Of a DNA stretch of 64,000 bases, positions 42,584 through 53,930 are shown piece after piece. Source of the stretch: Cladocopium goreaui (Eukaryota; Sar; Dinophyceae; Suessiales; Symbiodiniaceae); the NCBI GenBank assembly GCA_947184155.2, contig CAMXCT020003791.1:433470-497469 (forward strand). The letters are read 5' to 3'. Each line of letters begins with the position of its first letter. Position 1 is the first letter of the stretch. A model generated the notes under the pieces. The model did not search any database. It saw only the letters and a program-made list of their open reading frames with translations, and had not been told where the DNA came from. The position numbers and the translations under genes were made by a program.

Positions 42584-43850
42584 GATGGATGAAAGTCTTG
42601 GTGGATACACTATGCATTTCTTGATGAAGCTGTATCCTTTGCCACACTGGCCTTTGAACACATTTCCATTGAAACAGATCCGCAACATAGGGCCAAAGAT
42701 CATCAAGGATCCATTCAACATCAGTCAACAAATCAATCCACGGATACTCCTGGAGTCACAATCCACAAGTGACCAATAGAGCCAATAGAGGTTTCACAGA
42801 TCCAGTGCTACTCGAGTCATTTCTTGTCGTAAACGGCAAGTCTGTGGCAGGCCATTGGTCACTTGTGCCTTCACCTCAATTGCGATGCGGAGCGTGTCTC
42901 GGCAGCTCTGGGCCTTAGCCCGGACACCCAGTGCATCCCAGCCTCCCATTGTGCCTCCCAGTGCCTCCCGTTGTGCCCAGCAACTGCCAAACCGATGGTA
43001 CCAGCGACTGTCAATGACTATCAATGACTATCAATGTTAATGTCAGTCCCAGTTGAGATTACTTCATGGAGTTGCTCACCCAGTTAGGTGACACATAGTG
43101 ACACCTGTCGAAAGATCGTATACTATATAAATCAAAGGCATGAAGAGATATTGAAAATCTACAAGAAAGACAAAGTGCCAAGGGGCCCAGGGGGCCCAGT
43201 GCCTCGTCAGACGGCTCATCAGCCTCGAGCTCGTCGCATCGTCGCGAGCTCGTCGCAGGCCTTTGGCGCTTGCGCGCCTGTCCGCCACGTGATCTCGAGG
43301 ACTTTGCCAGGAAGGCAGGAGTCGCAGGGCGCAGGACAAAGCAGCATCGAAACGACATCGAAACGACATCGAAGTGTAAAGCAGCCGAAGCCGCTAGCTG
43401 CTCATTTGATGCTAAAGCTTTACACTCTTTACACATCTTTACACTTTTCAGCATATTTGCAGGTTCTTGCTGGTCTTTACTCCGTGGACTGAACGTGATG
43501 ATGTGATGATGTGTGATGTTTTATTTGCAAATTCGCTGCAATTGCAGTTAATTCATGTGCATCAGCTTGCATTGCCATCATGGCTATGCTCGAAGAATCC
43601 ACGTCCTAGCCTCGATTCTGACCCTAACTTGAGCCGATGCTTCGGGTCTTGAGCAAAAGGATAAAAGGAGACAAACTAGACGACGGATGGCCCGAGAGCG
43701 TAGAGGAGCAGGGTCTTCTCTTGTTAGTATGGAGACGCAATATTAGAAACGATATATGAAAGCTGTGTTATAGGCAGTCGAGAAGAGGAGTATCAAGACA
43801 AAATAGTGAGAAAAACATCTTTACACAGAAACGCTCGTACACACAAACCC
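42584..43850. other. Intergenic with one possible exon near 43200-43420
   Basis: One + frame around 43210-43425 reads SSASSSSHRRELVAGLWRLR, then PPRDLEDFARKAGVAGRRTK and is free of stops, so it could be an exon, but no junction or family supports it. The remainder is plain. Confidence 0.3.
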
Positions 43851-43852
43851 CT

Positions 43853-44518
43853 TTTCGTGCGAAAGGGTTACTCCAGCACACGAAAAATCGCAATTTTACC
43901 TCAGTTTTTGCCGATCGACCCTCATTTCGTGCGAAAGGGTTACTCCAGCACACGAAAAATCGCAATTTTACCTCAGTTTTTGCCGATCGACCCTCATTTC
44001 GTGCGAAAGGGTTGCTCCGGCACAAGTCAAATCGCAATTTTACCTCAGTTTTTGCCGATCGACCCTCATTTCGTGCGAAAGGGTTGCTCCGGGGCAAGTA
44101 AAATCGCAATTTTACCTCAGTTTTTGCCGATCGACCTTCATTTCGTGCGAAAGGGTTGCTCCAGGACAAGTCAAATCGCAATTTTACCTCAGTTTTTGCC
44201 GATCGACCCTCATTTCGTGCGAAAGGGTTGCTCCAGGACAAGTAAAATCGCAATTTTACCTCAGTTTTTGCCGATCGACCCTCATTTCGTGCGAAAGGGT
44301 TGCTCCAGGACAAGTCAAATCGCAATTTTACCTCAGTTTTTGCCGATCGACCCTCATTTCGTGCGAAAGGGTTGCTCCAGGACAAGTCAAATCGCAATTT
44401 TACCTCAGTTTTTGCCGATCGACCCTCATTTCGTGCGAAAGGGTTGCTCCAGGACAAGTCAAATCGCATTTTACCTCAGTTTTTGCCGATCGACCCTCAT
44501 TTCGTGCGAAAGGGTTAC
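43853..44518. repeat. 72-bp minisatellite, nine units plus a partial one
   Basis: GAAAGGGTT recurs at 43861, 43933, 44005, 44077, 44149, 44221, 44293, 44365, 44437 and 44508: eight spacings of 72 bp and a last of 71 caused by one missing A near 44468. Each unit contains TTTCGTGCGAAAGGGTT, CAAATCGCAATTTTACCTCA and TTTTTGCCGATCGAC. Because 72 is a multiple of three, both strands stay open: + gives a 24-residue repeat with PQFLPIDPHFVRKG, - gives one with SNPFARNEGRSAKTEVK. I consider it a satellite rather than a gene. Confidence 0.95.
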
Positions 44519-44589
44519 GTTTCGTGACTCGCCGCCGGCACCACCCTCGGCCTTAAGAGAGAAAGATAAAAAGAAGGCGTGAGAGAGAA

Positions 44590-45168
44590 GGTGAGCAGGT
44601 GTGAAGATAAGAAGATGTGAAGATGAGCAGATGTGAAGATGAGCAGATGTGAAGATGAGCAGATGTGAAGATGAGCAGATGTGAAGATGAGAATGTGAAG
44701 ATGAGAAGATGTGAAGATGAGCAGATGTGAAGATGATGAGCAGATGTGAAGATGAGCAGATGTGAAGATGAGCAGATGTGAAGATGAGAAGATGTGAAGA
44801 GAATGAAGATGAGCAGATGTGAAGATGGGAAGGTGTGAAGATGAGCAGATGTGAAGATGAGCAGATGTGAAGATGAGAAGATGTGAAGATGGGAAGGTGT
44901 GAAGATGAGCAGATGTGAAGATGGGAAGGTGTGAAGATGAGCAGATGTGAAGATGAGAGGATGTGAAGATGAGAGGATGTGAAGATGAGCAGATGTGAAG
45001 ATGAGAGGATGTGAAGATGAGAGGATGTAAAGATGAGCAGATGTGAAGATGAGAGGATGTGAAGATGAGATGTGAAGATGAGAGAATGTGAAGATGAGAG
45101 GATGTGAAGATGAAAAGATGTGAAGATGATGAGAAGATGTGAAGATGAGATGTGAAGATGAGAAGATG
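44590..45168. repeat. 16-bp minisatellite GAAGATGAGCAGATGT
   Basis: About 36 imperfect units with GAGAGGATGT and GGGAAGGTGT variants. The long minus frame of His, Ser, Leu and Phe across it is an artefact. Confidence 0.95.
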
Positions 45169-45951
45169 TTTTACAGACCCCCACTATTGGAAGAACCCTG
45201 CGCTCAGACGCTCTCGGGAAAAAGAGAAAAAAAAAAGAAAAAACAAAGGAGAAAAAAGGAGAATAAAAGGATCAATCTTTGAGAAAACTTGAGAATGTGA
45301 GGTCAGTGAGGTCAGTGAGGTCTGCAAGGTCCGAGGATTGGTAGAGTTTGAAATTCACAGCACTTTGCAGCAGAACATCCGTAGGTCCATGTAGGTCCAC
45401 TGGTTCAGAGGTGAGGGACTCTGAGGGACCTCGTGGCCATATGATCAAGATTGATCAAGCCTCGCTATATCTCAATATCAATAGGTTCCTGTTTTTCAAA
45501 GACGAGTTTTTGGCATTGTTTGACCAAGCGTTTCTGCTGAAAAATCATTGGTTTGTGGAGGTCAATCTCCAAAATCAAGATCAGATCAAGTTCATTTTCG
45601 ATCCTTCAGGTTCCATTTTAATAGGCACCAAGACAAGCCATTGGGGCGATTGGGGCCAGTGCAACCCTTTACGTGCGAAGTTCCGCAGCCGGTTCAAAGT
45701 TCAACTGCACGCTGATGCAAGATCCAACACTTCACCTCTCAACCAAAGCATTCGAAGCCTTCAATGCATTCATACTCTTGCCACTCTTGCCTTCATGTAC
45801 CAGCTTGTCCCAACTGCAGATTCTTGAAGTGGTTCTCTTGGAATGGTTTACTGGAGTTTACCGGAGTTTACCGATTTACCATGGTTTAGCCCAGTTTATT
45901 TAGTCCTGAACTGTTCATGGAATTTCATCGCATTTCATTGCGTCCCTCACC
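45169..45951. other. Intergenic
   Basis: A-rich at 45210-45270. The + frame at 45348-45827 is open but compositionally ordinary; no family recognised. Confidence 0.35.
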
Positions 45952-46582
45952 ATGCCGGGGCAGAGAGGTGCCTTCCCTCCCGGGGAAACATGGCAAGGCG
46001 CTGACATCGACGCGTAAGAAACACAATGAGCATCTCACAGTCTTTCGTCTTCAGTGTCTCCACCTTTTAGGATCAGATGCTGACATTTGGCTTGTGCTCA
46101 CTGGCTCACGAAACCATGCACAGTTTTCATCTGCAAATGTGATACAAATCTTTGTTGTTCAGATGATTCAGATGACTCAGATGTTTTTATTGTTCTTCCA
46201 TGTTCTTCCTTGGAAGGTCCCAACTTGAGCCCGGGCAGCGCAGTGCTGGTCTTCAGCAGCTCAGTGGGCTCCTGGGTGAATGGCAGCATTGTTGAGCAAC
46301 TCAGCAGAAGTTCGTAACAGATCTTCCCAGGTGTTTGCCACTCTCAGAAAACGTGTTTTTGTTCCTTTAGACTGCATGTACATGTTGTATCATTGCATCA
46401 TAATTTGAAAATTACATCAATATCATTCAATATCTGCGAAGATGTTTCATTCTGAATGTTGAAACATGTTCGCACATTTTGATGTCACAGGATCTTCGAG
46501 GAGGAATGTGTGGCCGATGGCTACACCATGCCAGCGGGTTGCATCAAGGTGGCCTTGGAGAATGGCAGCGTGAAGTACGTCT
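45952..46582 (+). CDS. Candidate exons of a Tudor/SH3-like module gene
   Basis: Three exons. About 45952-46013 starts with ATG (MPGQRGAFPPGETWQGADID) and a GTAAGA donor. About 46217-46312 reads GPNLSPGSAVLVFSSSVGSW then VNGSIVEQLSRS, with a GTAACA donor. 46492 to about 46581 reads IFEEECVADGYTMPAGCIKV then ALENGSVKYV. The phase from the second to the third exon agrees (TC|G, giving Ser). The alternation of hydrophobic strands with WVNG and VALENGSVKY resembles the short beta-barrel (Tudor/SH3-like) modules common in dinoflagellate multidomain proteins. The junction between the first and second exon does not fit in phase, so an exon may be missing. Possibly the 5' part of the EF-hand gene below. 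Confidence 0.4.
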
Positions 46583-47383
46583 CTTGTCTGCAAAACTGCA
46601 AAAAGCATCAAAAAATCATCAAACAGCTACAACTCAAAAGTGGTTTATGGATGTTTATGGTAGTACATTGTAATATAATGTAATATACAACTTTTTGGCT
46701 GGGCTTGTGAGTTATTGTTCGCAGCAGAGGGACAGTTGACCCTCGACCCTCGAGTGTGGGGATACTCGATAGTTCACAGGGCCTTAAGGGCCTTAAGGGT
46801 GATCACCCAGTGGGATCAGATCCTTCAGATCCTTCGCTGTGAGGTCATGCCCAATGAAGTAGCCAATGTGCTGCGACCACGTTGGCTGGCCCAGATCTGA
46901 CTCGATCTGACTCGATCTGATGGTTTGTTCAGTCGTGATATTATGTGATATTGGATAAATCGGGCATAGCATGGTGCAGTGATGTGCAGTGATGCAGTGT
47001 GGCATAGTGTGGCCAAGAAAACAAACTCAAACAAACTCGGTTCTCTAACGGGTCGGGTCTCCTCGGTGAAGCAGATCTTCTGCGTCTAATCGAATGGTCT
47101 TCACGTGGATGTGGAAAGATCCAGATACCCAGATTCCAGAGACAGGTGATTCATCTGACATGACGGACAACACTAGGCCCAGATGGATTAGCACATTTGA
47201 GTCATTTGAGATTCGAAACCCCAAGAATGGATGTAATCTTTCACAAGTCGACACGTTGCACAGTCGATTGTTCTTGAAGCTTCTGCAGTTGACAGATGGT
47301 GGTGCCAAAGTGGTACCAAAGTGGTACCAATCCTAAACATATTATATTCTCAAGTTGTGTCTCAAGTTCTGTCTCGATTTCAC

Positions 47384-47781
47384 CGGTCAGGCCGCAGCGG
47401 CCACAGGCGAACCCGCAACCAACAGGCACGCAGTGGTGAGCTAAAGATATGACGTCGGAACATGTCAGAAATACAAGGTATGGAATAGGAATCTGAAATT
47501 CCTGAGCTGTTGTGTTTTTTTGTATTTCGATGTATTTTGATCTAAGCTCCTTCGTTTTCGAACTTTGAAGTCTGGCAGTCGCTAAAACATGGCGACTTCA
47601 ATCTTTACTCCTGTGAGGTCACCACATGAAAGCCCCGAATTCTCCGGTGACGGGAACATTTGACGAGTTCAATGTCCGCATTCCACGAGAGAGTTCTCAA
47701 GACTTCCCCTTTGGAGGCCGTGCAGATGCTGGTGCGGCTCGTCTAGAGGCCCGCGACCGCATGGAGACTCAGTCACCCTAG
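47384..47781 (+). CDS. Two isolated candidate exons
   Basis: About 47390-47434 reads AAAATGEPATNRHAV with a GT-type donor. 47626-47781 runs from an ATG (MKAPNSPVTGTFDEFNVRIP, RESSQDFPFGGRADAGAARL) to EARDRMETQSP and TAG. Composition of the second looks genuinely coding. Whether they belong to the EF-hand gene that follows 150 bp later is not clear. Confidence 0.35.
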
Positions 47782-47936
47782 TGACACTGGGGAAGGAGGA
47801 GCGAAAGAGATGGAAAACTTCCAAGAGCAAAGCCATGAGTCATGAAATGAACATGAGATGAAAATGAGATGAAAACGAAGGATCAACAAAGGTACAAACT
47901 TGAAAACACCGTGGCTCAAACGTGAAGTTCTGACAG

Positions 47937-50255
47937 TACAAGGCAGCTATTGATCAAGTTTTCCCTGCGAAGTGCCCCAAGGCTGGAATACCTATGAAAT
48001 TCGCCTACAGGACGAGACGTGAGGGAAGCACAGCTATCAGATGCTATCAGCATGAACGAGTATATAACGAGTATCAACTTGAATATGTTGCGCTCCAAGA
48101 GAGGCAATGGCGAGCGACTGGTGTTCAGATTCTTCAGGATATTTTTATGGAGTATGACAGGGATCGTTCCGGCGTCGCTGGTCTCAGCATGGCTCAACTA
48201 TGCTCAACTGCTGGATCTGATTTGAAGCTGCTCAGAGTGGTCTCTACAATGTCTCTCCATGTGCGCCGGTACCACAGATCCTCGTGGAATTCAGTTAAAG
48301 AAGTCACGAGGCTTTGGAAGTTGAAGAGTTTCGCGCCTTGCTAAGAGATTTCAATCAAGGTTGGGATGCTCAAATTACGACGCAGCAACGAATCTCAACG
48401 AAAGGCATTTGAGCAAAGTTTGCTTCGTAAAAACTGCCAATTTCAAGAAGGTGAGCACCTTGTCTATCTTGTCTTCCATAATCTCCTATATTTAGCGTTT
48501 GCTGAAAAATTACCGACTGACTTGAAAGTTGGTGAATTCTCGAGTGATAAAGCTGAGTCAAAATTGCTAAAGTCCGGTCCGAATTCTAATTTTGTGTTTT
48601 GTCGATTCAGATGTTTGCCTTTCCCCCAGGTCGCGATCCAACGGAGGAGGAATACAGCTTTATGATGAAGCTTTCAGATAAGGACCGAAGTCGGACAAAG
48701 CCCTCTCTACTGGCAGCTTCAAGGGTGAAGACGTTGCAGTCATGTGCTGATGCATGCTGATACTATTTGATGCTGAAGGCTCGTGTTGACAAAGTTTGCA
48801 GGACCGAGATGGTCGAATAAGTCTGGGTGAGTTGCTTGACAACATCATGCGACCAGCATGCGTCATCGACGGATATCGACGGGATCACATTTTCAAGTTC
48901 CATCCTATTGTGAATGTTCCCACACCTTGTCAATCTTGTCATACTGTGCTACATGGACAGGCAAAATATCATTCAAACTGCTGCACAGTCTTTGATTCAA
49001 AATGATTCAAACAAAAGCGTGCAGTTAAGCTGAGCTAAGGCTTCATTATGCACTGCGCGCGTGGCATAGTTACAGACATATGGACGTCAGGGCCTCTGTG
49101 ACGACTGAAGCATCAAAACAGGGAATTATCCCTTGAAGCTGCTTGAATCTGCTTGAATAGCCTTATTTGGATATATGATATATATGTGTATATATATACA
49201 TATATATGTATATTTATATATGTATATATTTTTTAATATACATGTATATTGATCTTATTTTGATTAGTGCAGCGTAGGCTTTAGAACGCTGAGACCGCTG
49301 AGCGCCAAGGACTCGTTGCTTCGGCTGTTTGCCGAATTCGATTTCGATGAGTCGGAAATGCTCAGCTGAGACATGAAATGAGTTTAGCTCGTGAAAACAC
49401 GCTTCCGTCAGCAGCCTTACTGCGCTTACTGCGCTTACTGCGCTTACTGCGCTTACTGCGCTTACTGGGCACCTTTGATATCCTTTGATCCCCACCTGTG
49501 ACATCTTTTCCAGGTGACACAAGGGGAGATGCCTGAGATAAATCTGGAAAAGCATTGACACAGCATTGGCAAAGCTAGGTCCTGCTAGGTCCTGCTAGGT
49601 GTTAGTGGGTGTCACTGATGTCTGAGTTGCATGTGATCATCGATCTGCATCAGGTCAGGGCATTTGTCAGTAAATGAGTTGGAGCAGTTGCTGACAGCAA
49701 TGAATGGTGGGAAGCCAGCCGCTGTGCAGAATTTGGGCGATGCACTGATTTTTTTCAGGACCACAGACCAAGAAGATAGTGGCAGAATACCATAAGCCAG
49801 ATTAGTGTAGAATCCGGCAAAACAAGAATGGACATGTAGTGGACATATAATATATAGATATAATATGCATATAACATAATATATATATGTATATATGTAC
49901 ATATTGGACGTGGAATGGACCAGTTGGCAGGGTTGTGATCTGAGAGTCAACTGAGGTACCTAGAGATGAGGTCATCCGTGTAATGCATCAAGCAGATATG
50001 CTTGGCCTCGACCTCACCGCACTCCATGACATCCAAACTGCTTGTTACATCAGTTTCTTAAAAACTGAAACTCAACAAACGTAACAAAGTCGATGCAAAG
50101 TCGATGCAAAGTCATTCAAGTTGGTTTTTCAATGACGACAGAGTTGTTTTTTTCGATCGCAAGTTACCAAATGCCCCAAGGTGACCGTCAGATCCACCGG
50201 GCCGAGCTGCTGGGTGCCATCTCAGCATGGTACGGCAACGTCGACCGGAAGGCAC
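47937..50255 (+). CDS. Multi-EF-hand calcium-binding protein gene
   Basis: Exons with matching phases: 47937-48018 (YKAAIDQVFPAKCPKAGIPM), 48100-48173, 48311-48359, 48630-48689, 48809 to about 48861, about 49278-49350, 49654 to about 49740 and about 50160-50250. Spliced, the second and third give an EF loop DRDRSGALEVEE followed by FRALLRDFN. The fourth and fifth give DKDRNGRISLGE (or DKDRDGRISLGE, depending on which of two equivalent splice positions is used). The sixth and seventh give DFDESGHLSVNE after LLRLFAEF. The eighth has GDRQIHRAELLGAISAWY, a fourth, dinoflagellate-style loop. Ca-ligating positions 1, 3, 5 and 12 are present in the first three. Each of these loops is cut by an intron. 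The upstream start, downstream end and partner domains are not established; exons further on may belong to it. Confidence 0.65.
49190..49250. repeat. AT microsatellite
   Basis: TATATATGTATATATATACA tract inside an intron of the EF-hand gene, with a similar tract at 49855-49900 and another at 50560-50600. Confidence 0.8.
49422..49470 (+). repeat. Nine-base tandem repeat CTTACTGCG
   Basis: Five to six copies of CTTACTGCG in an intron. The complementary Val-Ser-Ala open frame is not a gene. Confidence 0.85.
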
Positions 50256-52913
50256 CAATGTCAGCTGCTCTCAGATCACGACTAGTGACGCTAGTGATCC
50301 ACTCAGATACATGGCACATCTGTGTATGGATGGCGACCAGTGACAGCCCAAGTTTTAGCCCAAGTTTTTGCTCCACAACTCCAGGATACAGACTTGCCCT
50401 CTTTGCTCAGAGAGGCTTTGGCCAGAAGCATCCAGGACATGCCATTCTTCGTTGACCTTTGAGAAGAAACTGGGGGAAATCCATGAAATTCCGGAGAACT
50501 ACAAGTTGGAACCTGCGTGCCTTTTCAACTCACAGACCTTCCACGTGAAATATATACATACATATAATTACATATATATATATATATATACATCATACTA
50601 TGCATACTGTGTATATACTATGTTAACCGTTCATAACTTCACCACTGATATGATACATTGAGTAACCTCTCCGATGGATCCAGGAAGCCGACTATGCCGG
50701 TGTCATGGACCAAGGACGAAGTGCATTTGGTGCCTGAGCTGAGCATCGCCATAGCTCGAAAGCTCGAAACGCACTGAAAATCCTGACATCTCGACACTGA
50801 AACATGTTGAAACATGTCGAAACATGTTGAGACACTGTGACGACGAACAAACTGAAAGATGTAGATAGATGTAGATAGATGTAGATAGATGTAGATGTGG
50901 CTGTAAGCGGCAAAAGGTACATGTTTCTATCTGCTTTCAGACGTGAAATGATATATGTTTTAATCGTTTAATGTTGTTGTTTGTCAGGTCATGCCACATC
51001 CATGGTCAAGGGTCTTGTAGGCTACTCACAGGCGCGATTGCCAGAGATTGACGAGCAAATGCCATCCCAATGTACTATATTTACGGCTTTGGTTTCTTTT
51101 TCACAGAGAAAAGTCATCCAAAAAAGTCATGAAAACTGTGTAAATATCTACGGTTAAAACTGTTTTGCACGAAAAAATATGAAAAATCATCCAAAAATCA
51201 TCTAAAGCTTAAAGCAGATCCAGGTGGATGATGGTGCCAACCCAAGTGGCGCACCTGGCACGTCACGACCTAAGACCCTGAGGCCCTGAGACCCTGAGCC
51301 TCGAAGGGTCACACATCAACGAAGAATGATGAAGAATGGTTGTGGCCAATATGGCCAGCAATTGGTTGATGTTGAGATATGTTGAGATATGTTGAGTGTC
51401 CAATGTTTTCCTTTGGGTTTTAGTAATTTTTTGTTCTAAACTGATAGGACTTGGTCATCTCAACCTGGGATTCCGCTGATGTCAGGCGCGGTCAGTTGGC
51501 AAGACATGATTGGTAAGAAATGGGCAATTCGTCAAAAAATATGTGATTCAACAGGTACTGGAACTAGACCTGTGAATGCCTCTGAAATTTGTGAAGCTCA
51601 AAACTTGGAGAATATTGGAGAATACTTGCAGATTTCTGTTGATTTCTGTTGATTTCGGCACGCTCGGCACGCTCGGCATGCTCCATGCGCTCCCCGGCTC
51701 TCCCCGGGTCTCCCCGGGTCTCGCTTTCGGCAGATCCTGGCGTGTCCCAGCAGCCGATGGGTCAGCGGGTCATCAAGGCCTGCAGAGGTGAACATGTCAT
51801 GATTGTCATGGGGAACAATGTAGAGAAGTGTAGAGATATGATGAGAATTGATGAGATTCATGTTTTTCGCCTGGCCATGGCTACCACCAAGATTTGGATG
51901 TCGTTTCAATCCTTTATTGAAAACATGTCGTCATGTTGTCCTGAAAATGGTGAACGAATGTTAAGGATTAGATCATCTTAAATCAGACTGTTTCTGATGT
52001 GTTCTGAGTTTGTTGCAGGCTTTGCCTCTTGCCTTGAGTTCCTGCAGCAAGCAGATGCCCCAGCTGAGACCTTCCAAGAAGCCAGAATCCTTTGGCTTCA
52101 GAACCAGTTTTCCCATTTTTCACCATGTTTTACAATCTTTCACCATTTTTCCCTAACATTCGAATCTATCCAAAGAATCATCCACCTGGATGGGAGCAGG
52201 TCAGGAAGATCAGTTGCATGCTGAGGTTTTGCTACGTTGGTTTTCCTTTCATCTTTGGGTGGATGCTGGTCTTCGCTGGTTGGGAGTGCGCAGCTGTCTG
52301 ACCTGAAGAAAATCTGGAAGCATTTGGAACAGCCATGAACAGCCGTTCCACCTCCAATTGGTTCCTGCAAACTCCATCAAACTCCATCAAACTCCATCAA
52401 ACTCCCAGGTATCGAGATAATGTTTGCCCTCGAAATTTGGTGCTTTGGTCGCATGAAGGGTGTATTTCATTTTGTTCGATAGCTGCATAGCTTTGTCACA
52501 AAGATCCATGGCCATAACATGGCCATGACACGTCGCACCAGCTGAGGATGGTATTCTAATGTGGTGGGCAGCTGAGTGACTGTGGTTTTATTTAGACAAT
52601 CTGGTGCGCCGCTGAGCGGTTCCGAATCATGAACAGCTTCGTAAAGCTTTGGGAATGAACCTGCCTTTCACGGAAACAATGTCAGTCGGCATTGAATCTC
52701 CTGCGCTTCAAGCGCTTCAACGACAAAAGTAATTGAAAGATATTGAAAGTAATTTTTCAAATGATCTCTGTCGCAGTGTTCCAATTTGTCCCACTGCAAA
52801 GGTTCGGCTTTTTGGTCCTGGTCTTTAGCGGGCTCGCTTACGTCACAGATCCAAACGCGCATGCCTCAACTAAGAGAGTTGCCTGAGCCACTCTCCCTCA
52901 TCCACCTATCATA
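50256..52913. other. Intron-rich stretch with weak exon candidates
   Basis: Short coding-like stretches without confirmed junctions: about 50685-50745 (KPTMPVSWTKDEVHLVPELS), about 51735-51790 (MGQRVIKACRG), about 52018-52085 (FASCLEFLQQADAPAETFQE), about 52592-52640 (IWCAAERFRIMNSF) and about 52681-52730 (SALNLLRFKRFNDK). They may be further exons of the EF-hand gene or of a membrane protein. Small repeats (AAACTCCATC at 52367-52400, AAACATGTTG near 50800) are also present. Confidence 0.3.
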
Positions 52914-53168
52914 TTGACTGCTTATCAGTTTATCATTGCTTATCCAAAAAGTTATCCAGTTTTCCTTGTGTATCAGATTGTATTAGCGTATTTGTTGTAT
53001 TCGTTTAGTTTAAACATGTTTGAACGCGTCTTTGGATTTCCACAAACCTGCGCCGTAGCCGTAGAGGCTGTGGTTGGTCGCATTGCGATTTTGGTCATCC
53101 TAGTGGTGAGCTGCCTCGTTTTGGGAGATGCAGTTGGGATGCGACATGTTGGGCGATTCAACTGCTAG
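52914..53168 (+). CDS. Exon with a predicted membrane segment
   Basis: The frame reads ERVFGFPQTCAVAVEAVVGR followed by IAILVILVVSCLVLGDAVG, an about 20-residue hydrophobic stretch consistent with a transmembrane helix. A GT donor (GTGAGC) occurs after IAILVILV at about 53105, so the exon may end inside the helix. The family is not recognised; the frame upstream of 53015 has hydrophobic and aromatic residues that could be intron. Confidence 0.35.
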   Translation: MTAYQFIIAYPKSYPVFLVYQIVLAYLLYSFSLNMFERVFGFPQTCAVAVEAVVGRIAILVILVVSCLVLGDAVGMRHVGRFNC

Positions 53169-53875
53169 GTCTGAACATGTCTGAACTGTCCTGGTTACAA
53201 AATGCCATGCCAAAAGTATCTGAATCTTTGGTGAAACATCAGTGTTTGTCAAAGAAGTGTTTTTGTGTTTTCAGGTTTGTAATTCCCAGCACTTTAGGTG
53301 TTTTGACCACAACGGTATGCCATAGTGTTGAAAGTGCAAGTGAATTGAAAACAAGATCAACAAGAGTGAGCGAGTCTGACAAGTCCGACCCCGGGAAGTT
53401 TTCGTCGGAGACCATGATATCCATGATGGCCATGATAGCCATGATAGCCATGATAGCCATGCAAGAAGTTTTCATGGTCGGAGAGTGCCGGAGAGGTCCT
53501 GGACGTCGTGGGAGTTCTGTGGACCTCCGATCCCGCGGTGGAGCGGCCCTTCGGCCCAGTGAGCTGTTCACCAACTGTTCACCAACTGTTCACCTTGGAC
53601 CGGGGTGAAGGCAGAGGTCAAAGGAGTGCGAGAACGGGAGCAGGGTAGGTCAAACGGTGAAATTCACCTATTTCTTCACCTTGGATAGGCAGGGAAGGTA
53701 GAAAGATGAAATGGTGAAGAAAATGGCGTGTTGATTTCGGTGAAGAAATACTTTCTATGAAACTTTCAGAAATTTGAAGTATGGAAGTTCAGAGGTTCAG
53801 AGCACACAGGGCGCATAAGGATTGCAAAGCAAGACCCGATTTAGTAGTTTCTACAATTTTTTACATGTTTCTACA
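53169..53875. other. Intronic/intergenic stretch
   Basis: Contains an ATGATAGCC repeat at 53415-53462 and plain sequence. The open frames at 53177-53608 and its complement have no support. Confidence 0.35.
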
Positions 53876-53877
53876 GG

Positions 53878-53930
53878 ATTAGCCCAGCAATGTGAAGCAA
53901 AAACAGAAGGGAAACTTGCAGAAAAGGTCT
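53878..53930 (+). CDS. Short candidate exon, helical
   Basis: An AG acceptor before GATTAGCC opens LAQQCEAKTEGKLAEK, ending at a GTCTCA donor. The charge pattern suggests a coiled coil. Isolated evidence only. Confidence 0.3.

Noticed and set aside
43853-44518. CRISPR-like array (regular repeats)
   Set aside because: The whole 72-bp unit is repeated, with no unique spacers, in a eukaryotic genome.
44471-45184. A 237-codon minus open frame
   Set aside because: Pure translation of the 16-bp GAAGATGAGCAGATGT satellite.
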